From Caldilinea sp. CFX5 (GTDB lineage: Bacteria > Chloroflexota > Anaerolineae > Caldilineales > Caldilineaceae): a stretch of DNA of 12,118 nt. Of this stretch, positions 6,573 through 12,118 are shown piece by piece. The stretch is from positions 1 through 12,118 of the forward strand of contig QWII01000170.1 of assembly GCA_021405325.1 (NCBI GenBank). Reading direction: 5' to 3'. The translations under genes were made by a program, and so were the position numbers. How positions within the stretch are numbered: the stretch's first letter is position 1; each line of letters starts with the position of its first letter. The notes below the pieces were generated by a model, which was given only the letters and a program-made list of their open reading frames with translations, was not told where the DNA came from and made no database searches.

Positions 6573-7505
6573 ATGACAACCATCACCCTTCACCAATTGG
6601 CACGACCAAAGCGCACCTGGAAAAAACGCTTTCCGGGCCTTTTCCAGTGGTTGGAAGCGCTGCCTTATTTGTTGCCGACCATCATTGGCTTCCTCGTCTT
6701 TATCCTGGGGCCGGTGATTGCGTCTTTCTTCCTCGGTTTCACCGAATGGGATCTGCTGACGCCGCCCAAGTGGATCGGGCTTGGCAACTATCGCACTATG
6801 CTCTTTGACACGCCGCTCTTTTGGAAGACGATGAGCAATACGCTCTATTACACCATCCTTTTCATCCCCGGCGGCGTGATTCTGCCTTTGCTGGTGGCCG
6901 TGATCATGAACCAGCCGTTACGCGGGGTTACTGTTTATCGCAGTGTCTATTTCTTACCGGTTGTGACCTCAACCGTGGCAGTTGCTTTGGTTTGGCAATG
7001 GCTCTATAACCCGGAATTTGGCCCCATCAATTATCTGCTCAAACTGGTCGGTTTAAAGGGTCCGGCCTGGATCGCCAGCCCGGAGTGGGCCATGCCGGCG
7101 CTGGTGGTAATGAGCGTCTGGCAGGTAGTCGGCTACAACATGGTGATCTATCTGGCAGGGCTACAGGCGATCCCGGAGGAATATTACGAAGCGGCCGCGC
7201 TCGACGGCGCCAGTCGCTGGCGGCAATTCTTTCACATTACCGTGCCGCTGATTTCACCGACAATCTTTTTTGTGCTGATTATTTCGCTTATCAACGCACT
7301 CCAGGTCTTTGAACAGACGTACATTTTAACCCAAGGCGGCCCGGCCTATGCGACCTTGAGTATCGCCTTCTATATCTACCAGCAAGCCTTTCAATTTTTC
7401 CACATGGGTTTTGGGGCGGCGCTGGCCTATGTGCTGTTTGTGCTGATCTTGATCGTCACTCTGATTCAATTCAGAATTCAAAAACGCTGGGTCTTTTACG
7501 GCTAA
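6573..7505 (+). CDS. sugar ABC transporter permease, MalF/UgpA type
   Basis: This 310-residue inner-membrane protein has about six transmembrane segments (roughly 32-55, 89-112, 124-145, 175-197, 228-250 and 278-301). The EAA loop, EEYYEAAALDGASRWRQFFHITVPLISP at 202-229 with its conserved Gly, contacts the ATPase. The motif YILTQGGPAYAT near 250-261 is typical of carbohydrate permeases of the MalF class. With the next gene it forms the heterodimeric channel of the importer served by the upstream binding protein. I chose ATG 6573; an in-frame TTG at 6546 would add nine residues. Neither start has a strong ribosome binding site, perhaps because the 245-bp element ends just upstream at 6541. 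Confidence 0.93.
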   Translation: MTTITLHQLARPKRTWKKRFPGLFQWLEALPYLLPTIIGFLVFILGPVIASFFLGFTEWDLLTPPKWIGLGNYRTMLFDTPLFWKTMSNTLYYTILFIPGGVILPLLVAVIMNQPLRGVTVYRSVYFLPVVTSTVAVALVWQWLYNPEFGPINYLLKLVGLKGPAWIASPEWAMPALVVMSVWQVVGYNMVIYLAGLQAIPEEYYEAAALDGASRWRQFFHITVPLISPTIFFVLIISLINALQVFEQTYILTQGGPAYATLSIAFYIYQQAFQFFHMGFGAALAYVLFVLILIVTLIQFRIQKRWVFYG

Positions 7506-7513
7506 ATTTATCT

Positions 7514-8383
7514 ATGATTACAGCAAAGTCATCATCCGGCTTCTTGACAGCAAAACAGATCCGCAAGTTCGGGCGTAGCATCGGCAGCCATCTGCTGCTG
7601 TTGCTTGGCTCTGTCATCATGGCGTTGCCCTTTGCCTGGATGTTTTTGAGTTCGCTGAAAACGGAGCCGGAAATCTTTATCTTCCCGCCCCGCTGGTGGC
7701 CGGAGACACCCCAGTGGTCAAACTACCAGGCTGTAGTCGAATCAATGCCCTTTGGCTGGTTTGTCTTTAATAGTTTTAAGATTGCCCTGTTAAGTGTCAT
7801 CGGTCAGTTGCTCAGTTGTTCGCTGGCGGCCTATGCCTTTGCGCGCATCCGCTTTCCGGGCCGGGAAACGGTCTTTATGATCTGGCTAGCCTGCTTAATG
7901 ATTCCGGTGCAGGTCTACCTGATTCCACAGTATTTGCTCTTTCGCAGCTTTGGCTGGCTGGACACCCACTACCCGCTCTTTGTTCCCAGCTTCTTTGGCG
8001 GCGCCTTCGGCACCTTTCTGTTGCGCCAGTTCTTCTTGACCATTCCAGGCGAGTTGGAAGATGCCGCGCGCATCGACGGCAGCAGCCGTTTTGGGATTTA
8101 CTGGCGTATCTTTTTGCCGCTGGCTAAGCCGGCGCTCGCGACTTTGGGCGTCTTTGTCTTTATGGGGAACTGGAATAACTTGCTTGGCCCGGTGGTCTAC
8201 CTGAGTAGTTATGAAAAAATGACCCTTACCGTCGGGTTAGCCTTTTTTCGCGGCCAATACACCACCCAATGGGCGCTGTTGATGGCCGGGGCCGTGATCA
8301 GCGTCATCCCCATCTTGCTCATCTATGCCGCCGCGCAGCAATACTTTGTGCGGGGCGTTGTGTTAAGTGGGTTGAAGGGGTGA
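7514..8383 (+). CDS. sugar ABC transporter permease, MalG/UgpE type
   Basis: The 289-residue protein is the expected second permease. It has a hydrophobic helix at about 25-46 followed by the MalG-class signature SSLKTEPEIF (46-55), further helices to about 275, and the EAA loop ELEDAARIDGSSRFGIYWRIFLPLAKP at 180-206. The segment FMGNWNNLLGPVVYL (216-230) is typical of this class. It starts 8 bp after the first permease stop, consistent with coupled translation, since its own ribosome binding site is weak. It ends the operon. No ATP-binding subunit follows, which is common where an MsmK-like ATPase is shared by several importers. Confidence 0.94.
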   Translation: MITAKSSSGFLTAKQIRKFGRSIGSHLLLLLGSVIMALPFAWMFLSSLKTEPEIFIFPPRWWPETPQWSNYQAVVESMPFGWFVFNSFKIALLSVIGQLLSCSLAAYAFARIRFPGRETVFMIWLACLMIPVQVYLIPQYLLFRSFGWLDTHYPLFVPSFFGGAFGTFLLRQFFLTIPGELEDAARIDGSSRFGIYWRIFLPLAKPALATLGVFVFMGNWNNLLGPVVYLSSYEKMTLTVGLAFFRGQYTTQWALLMAGAVISVIPILLIYAAAQQYFVRGVVLSGLKG

Positions 8384-8728
8384 AGAACCTTAGCTTTCCA
8401 TCTTGTGGCTCTTGATTTTCTGGGATAGCCGTTGCCACACTTATTTCGACGTTTGACAACGCGATCCACCCTGATCTATAATGCCCCCCAAGCCCATTAT
8501 GCGTATTGTCATTACCACCGCGTAGTACGAACGCGAGCGCTTGCTCCTTAAACGCGACGGCTGCTTGACAGTCAGTCGTTGTTTCCCGATCAAACGCCAT
8601 AGTTAGCCCGCCCTTTGCAAACCGCATAATTGCGCGCATCGTCCGCATCCAGGCAGTTATGGTTGTTATCGTGCGTCCCCCCATTTACCAAGATCAACCT
8701 ATGAAGATCAACAAAGAGGAGATCGACA
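8384..8728. other. 345-bp intergenic region with promoter and long leader
   Basis: The gap holds the second promoter copy (8451-8495) and a leader of roughly 240 bases before the next ATG at 8729. I saw only short stems in it, such as GAGC/GCTC around 8534-8545, and no recognised riboswitch or convincing terminator for the preceding operon. Confidence 0.6.
8451..8495 (+). promoter_or_regulatory. consensus sigma-70 promoter upstream of the family-5 binding protein (repeat copy 2)
   Basis: TTGACA at 8453-8458 and TATAAT at 8477-8482 are perfect hexamers with an 18-bp spacer. The block matches 3808-3852 at 40 of 45 positions, and both the spacer start ACGCGATC and the start-site region CCCAAGCCC are kept. 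Flanking sequence outside the block is not similar. Confidence 0.85.
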
Positions 8729-10237
8729 ATGGCAAACCAGTCCGGTAATTTCCCAATCTCACGGCGTGACTTTTTACGCCTCACCGAAGCTTTGGGTCTC
8801 GCTGCCGTAACGGCCCCTTGGTTGGCGGCGTGCGGCCAACCGGCCGCGCCCACTGCCGGCGAAGCACCCCAAGCCGCCGCACCGGAGGCCCCGGCTGAAG
8901 GCGCCACCGCTGCCGAGGGCATCAAGGAAGTGGCGCGCAACCGCACCTTTATTGCCGTGCGCGGTGGTCGTCAGGGCAAGTTTGTCGAGTGGGATCAGTG
9001 GAATCCCTTTGTGCCGGTGGCGAATCATCAATTTGCCGTCGGCTTGATGTATGAACCGCTGGCCTTCTACAGCGCCTTTGCCGACAAAGAATACATGTGG
9101 CTGGCCGAAAGCTATGAATTCTCCGCCGACTATAAGGAGTTGATCATCAAAGCGCGACCGGGCATCAAGTGGAGCGACGGCACCGACTTTACCGCCGACG
9201 ACATCACCTTCACCCTCAACGCCTGTAAAGAGTATGGCGCCAAAATTCGCTGGGGCACCAACGTCGCCAAGGTCATGGACAAAGCCGAGACGGTCGATGC
9301 GTTGACCACCAAAGTCACCTTGACCGTGCCGTCGCCCCGCTTCTTCTGGCTGCTGACCTACCACTTTGACATTGGCGTCTATATGCTGCCCAAACACATC
9401 TTTGAAGGGCAGGATGTCTCCACCTATACCCACTTTGATCTGGAAAAGGGCCTGCCGGTGACGACTGGTCCATGGCGCGTGGTTCATTCCTCGCCCCAGC
9501 AGAAGATTCTGGATCGCGCCGATGATTGGTGGGGTGTTGCCGCAGGTGTCGCGCCATTGCCGGCAGTCGAGCGCTTTATTCTGCTGCCTGACCAGGGCGA
9601 ACAGCAACTTGTCCAGTCGGTGATCAAGAACGAAGTGGACTTCACCACCGGCATCCAGCCGTCGAGCTTCCCGACCGTCTTTAGCGGCAACCCCAAGGCG
9701 ACCTCGTGGACTGGCACGGAAAAGCCCTATGGTTATGTAGACTGGTGGCCCCATTCGCTCTATGTCAACAACGAAGTTGCGCCGTGGAGCGACCCCAATG
9801 TGCGCTGGGCGTTGAGCTATTACATCGACCGCTCCAAGATCGTCGAAATCTCCTGGTCCGGCGCTTCCAAGGAGACCCCGCTGCCCATGCCCGATTACCC
9901 GCCGTTGCAACCCTACTTTGAGGCGACCAAGCCGCTGCTGGAAAAGTACAACACGCTCGAATACAATCCGACCAAAGCGGACGAACTGCTCACCGCCAAA
10001 GGCTGGACGAAGAATGGCGACGGCATGTGGCAAGATGAGGCCGGTCAGCCGGTGAAGCTGGACATTGTCAGCTTCTTTGACTTTACCAGCGTCGGCCCGG
10101 TGGTGGTCGAAATGCTTAAACGCGGTGGGATTGAAGCCAGCTATTCGGAACCGCCGGATTTCTTTGACAACTTCTCCCAGGGCAATTTTACTGGCTGTCT
10201 CTTCGGCCACGGCGGCAGTGGCGGGGCGGGCGCTTGA
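8729..10237 (+). CDS. ABC transporter substrate-binding lipoprotein, family 5 (oligopeptide/nickel type), C-terminally truncated
   Basis: The start at 8729 is backed by AGAGGAG at 8715-8721. The N-terminus carries a Tat motif (SRRDFLRL, Arg12-Arg13), a hydrophobic stretch and a lipobox LAAC with Cys35, so the product is probably an exported lipoprotein. An Ala/Pro/Glu-rich linker follows. The mature domain shows family-5 features: WNPFVPVANHQFAVGLMYEPLAF, IKARPGIKWSDGTDFTADDITFTLNA, LPVTTGPWRVV, and VNNEVAPWSDPNVRWALSYYIDRSKIV. Family members bind peptides, metals or sugars. The protein ends at 502 residues after FGHGGS; homologues usually continue for roughly another 80-120, so the C-terminus is missing. 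From about 10211 the DNA belongs to a different gene, so the last five codons (GGAGA) are probably foreign. No cognate permease or ATPase is in the window. Confidence 0.9.
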   Translation: MANQSGNFPISRRDFLRLTEALGLAAVTAPWLAACGQPAAPTAGEAPQAAAPEAPAEGATAAEGIKEVARNRTFIAVRGGRQGKFVEWDQWNPFVPVANHQFAVGLMYEPLAFYSAFADKEYMWLAESYEFSADYKELIIKARPGIKWSDGTDFTADDITFTLNACKEYGAKIRWGTNVAKVMDKAETVDALTTKVTLTVPSPRFFWLLTYHFDIGVYMLPKHIFEGQDVSTYTHFDLEKGLPVTTGPWRVVHSSPQQKILDRADDWWGVAAGVAPLPAVERFILLPDQGEQQLVQSVIKNEVDFTTGIQPSSFPTVFSGNPKATSWTGTEKPYGYVDWWPHSLYVNNEVAPWSDPNVRWALSYYIDRSKIVEISWSGASKETPLPMPDYPPLQPYFEATKPLLEKYNTLEYNPTKADELLTAKGWTKNGDGMWQDEAGQPVKLDIVSFFDFTSVGPVVVEMLKRGGIEASYSEPPDFFDNFSQGNFTGCLFGHGGSGGAGA

Positions 10238-11999
10238 TCTCGATGTACTGCGCGTTATGAGCGATCCTAAGTGGCTGGATCATTGGCTCACACTCTGTCA
10301 GGATGCAGCTGTTTTAGAATATCATGAGGGGGCGTGGCGTTTTGCCCATGACAAACTCCGCGAGAGTATCCTCCGTGAGATGGACGTGGATCAACTGAGC
10401 GCCTTGCACCGCCGCATTGCCGAAGCGATGCAAAAACGTTATGGGGCGGATACCGCCCATGCCTCTAGCCTAGCCTACCATTGGGGCGAGGCGGGCGACC
10501 TTCCCAAAGAGGGGTATTACGCCGGACTCGCTGGCGAATATGCCTTGCAAAATGGCGCGTATCAAGAATCTGTGGTGTTTCTAGAAAAGGCGTTGAATCA
10601 AGACGTTACTCTCACCCCCGACCCTGAGCAGCGCAAACATCTTCCCCGTGCGGAGCGGGAACGTGCCTTAGGGCAAGCATATTATGGGTTGGGAAATCTG
10701 GGAAAGGCGCGGGAGCATGGCTCACAGGCGCTTCTTTACTTGGGGCGGAAACTCCCCGAAGGGCGGGGGGGGGTCTCAGCGCTGATCCGTGCCTTTGCGC
10801 GGCAGTCTGCGCACCGCATCGGAGTCATCCCAAAAGTGCTGGGAGAGGTACGCCCCATTCACGAAGCGGTGCGCGTCTATGGCTTAATTGGGGAAATTTC
10901 CTATTTCACCGCCGAGCCACTTCTGGGGGTGTACTGTGTCTTGGGCATGACGAACCTTGCCGAGTCCATTCCGCCGACGCCAGAGCTTGCCCGCGCCTAT
11001 GTGAACATGGGCATTGCCATGCAATTGATTGGCTTTCCCAAACGGGCGCGGCGTTATGTAGAGCGGGCGCTGGAGGTTGGCACAGGGCTGAGCGAAAAAG
11101 CAATGTATGCGCAGGTCTTAAACCTTGCCGGCGTCTGGCATGTGGGAATGGGCGAATGGGCGGAGGCGCAAACCTATTTTGAGAAGGGGCGCGATCTTGC
11201 CCACGAGATTGGAGACCGCCGCGAGTGGATTACCTCGTACACAACACTTGGCGTCATGTGCCACTATCAGGGACGCTACCACGATTCAATGCTCCTGAAC
11301 AGCACTGCCTACGAACACGCCACCCAACTGGGCAACAAGCAGCAGCAGGGGTGGGGCATGTACACGAAAGCGGAGAGCGAATACCGTTGGGGACGCTTTG
11401 CCGAAGCGCTCAAAAGCTATGAAAAGTCGATGGAATACGTTGTCGGGGATATTCGCCGCTCGTCCGAAGCACGGGTAGCGGGCGGGCGGGCAATCTGTTA
11501 CATGGGGTTAGGGGATTACGACAGCGCCATCCGTGAAGTGGAACAGATGCGCAGTCTATTAGGGAAAACCAGCCCAACGGTCTATTCCATGCTGGATGCC
11601 TATTCCAGTTGGGGCGATGTTTATCTGCGCTTGGCAGAGAGAGCGGAAAAAGCGGGCGAAACACCGTCCCCTGCTCATCTTGAACAGGCGGCAGCGGGCT
11701 GCAAACTTCTGAAGCGCTTTGGCAAGATTTACCCCGTTGGGCGGGCGCGGGCGAGGCTTTGGGCGGGGCGCTATGAGCGCTTGGTTGGCAAGCGAGATAC
11801 CGCGCTGAGTGAGATGCTGGAGGCGGCAGCAGATGGAAAAGCTCTGGCAATGCCCTACGAGGAAGCATTGGCGCGGTATTACGCGGGGGTGTTTGGGTCG
11901 CCAGATACCCGTCAGCAATTGCAAACAGCACAAGCGATCTTTGAACGGCTTGACGCACAGGCAGATGTGGCAAAATGTGCAGCAGTATTGGGCGCGTGA
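10215..11999 (+). CDS. C-terminal half of an AAA-ATPase/TPR signalling protein (N-terminus missing)
   Basis: The frame can be followed upstream to 10065, but before about 10215 it only overlaps the binding-protein gene out of frame, so homology probably begins near AVAGRALDLDVL. That motif and the later FAHDKLRESIL...LHRRIAEAMQ (about residues 45-80) are typical of the helical region after the AAA domain in large bacterial proteins. Those proteins join a kinase, adenylate-cyclase or LuxR-type module to an ATPase and tetratricopeptide repeats. The remainder is helical repeats with TPR spacing, for example LNLAGVWHVGMGEWAEAQTY and the GRFAEALKSYEKSM unit. The stretch GRKLPEGRGG...FARQSAHRIG is also usual in cyclase-linked members. 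The catalytic and P-loop parts are absent. Gly codons are GGC, GGG and GGA with hardly any GGT, unlike the upstream gene. The stop is TGA at 11997-11999. Gene fragment or assembly join. Confidence 0.8.
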   Translation, partial: AVAGRALDLDVLRVMSDPKWLDHWLTLCQDAAVLEYHEGAWRFAHDKLRESILREMDVDQLSALHRRIAEAMQKRYGADTAHASSLAYHWGEAGDLPKEGYYAGLAGEYALQNGAYQESVVFLEKALNQDVTLTPDPEQRKHLPRAERERALGQAYYGLGNLGKAREHGSQALLYLGRKLPEGRGGVSALIRAFARQSAHRIGVIPKVLGEVRPIHEAVRVYGLIGEISYFTAEPLLGVYCVLGMTNLAESIPPTPELARAYVNMGIAMQLIGFPKRARRYVERALEVGTGLSEKAMYAQVLNLAGVWHVGMGEWAEAQTYFEKGRDLAHEIGDRREWITSYTTLGVMCHYQGRYHDSMLLNSTAYEHATQLGNKQQQGWGMYTKAESEYRWGRFAEALKSYEKSMEYVVGDIRRSSEARVAGGRAICYMGLGDYDSAIREVEQMRSLLGKTSPTVYSMLDAYSSWGDVYLRLAERAEKAGETPSPAHLEQAAAGCKLLKRFGKIYPVGRARARLWAGRYERLVGKRDTALSEMLEAAADGKALAMPYEEALARYYAGVFGSPDTRQQLQTAQAIFERLDAQADVAKCAAVLGA

Positions 12000-12118
12000 G
12001 GCGGGCTGAGGCGCGGGGCTAAAAGGCATGTCCGTAACCGGGTCAGCCTAAGAGAGACGCCAAAGCACCGAGATGTCTAGGCTCTGTTGGCAGTGTCATT
12101 GGGCTAGGGGTAACCACC
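12000..12118. other. tail of window, nothing recognised
   Basis: The last 119 bases after the TPR-protein stop contain no supported gene, RNA or clear terminator. Confidence 0.5.

Noticed and set aside
8499..8525. Eight-codon leader ORF (MRIVITTA) just after the second promoter
   Set aside because: There is no room for a ribosome binding site after the predicted start point and no equivalent after the first promoter copy.
8565..8593. TTGACA at 8565-8570 as a further promoter
   Set aside because: No TATAAT-like hexamer occurs at 16-18 bp spacing downstream; GATCAA at 8588-8593 is a poor match.
8774..10210. 478-codon minus-strand open frame
   Set aside because: It lies entirely opposite the family-5 binding protein, whose Tat/lipobox N-terminus and family motifs are clear; the antisense translation shows no recognisable domain.
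10065..10214. Upstream extension of the TPR-protein frame to an ATG at 10065
   Set aside because: This part overlaps well-conserved binding-protein sequence in another frame and lacks any ribosome binding site or domain; it is open only by chance.

Overview
The window looks like a chromosomal stretch from an uncultured member of the Chloroflexota, perhaps near the Caldilinea group. This is inferred from protein style: Tat-type lipoproteins of the SRRDFLRL...LAAC kind, PhyH genes beside sugar ABC transporters, a CehA/McbA metallohydrolase and a DUF4112 protein. All convincing genes lie on the + strand. GC content is moderate to high.

Layout. 1-948 is the 3' end of a CehA/McbA-type metallohydrolase. 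A gamma-glutamyltransferase-like gene (964-2586) follows 15 bp later, so the two are probably one transcript. A short GC-rich hairpin region leads to a free-standing DUF4112 membrane protein (2798-3337). A 666-bp gap without a secure gene (3338-4003) carries a near-perfect sigma-70 promoter at 3810-3839. That promoter should drive a PhyH-type oxygenase (4004-4822), a sugar-binding lipoprotein (4895-6266) and two MalF/MalG-type permeases (6573-7505, 7514-8383). A second, 89 % identical copy of the promoter (8453-8482) precedes a family-5 (oligopeptide-type) binding lipoprotein (8729-10237).

The genes suggest uptake of a small sugar or glycoside-like compound through the ABC importer, with the oxygenase acting on the imported or a related compound. 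No transporter ATPase lies in the window, so an ATPase shared with other importers is likely. The substrate cannot be read from the sequence.

Four things stand out. (i) The sugar-binding protein gene is split by one extra G in a six-G run (5027-5032), just after its signal peptide. (ii) A 245-bp MITE-like element with 31-bp perfect inverted ends (6297-6541) sits between the binding protein and the first permease and holds a 33-bp perfect palindrome. (iii) The promoter is duplicated, including its start-site region. (iv) Near 10211-10225 the family-5 binding protein stops abruptly and fuses to the C-terminal half of an AAA/TPR signalling protein that has lost its N-terminus. Glycine codon use changes sharply there (GGC/GGT before; GGC/GGG/GGA after), which points to a chimeric join or a foreign insertion. 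I see no CRISPR array, tRNA, rRNA or convincing new defence system.
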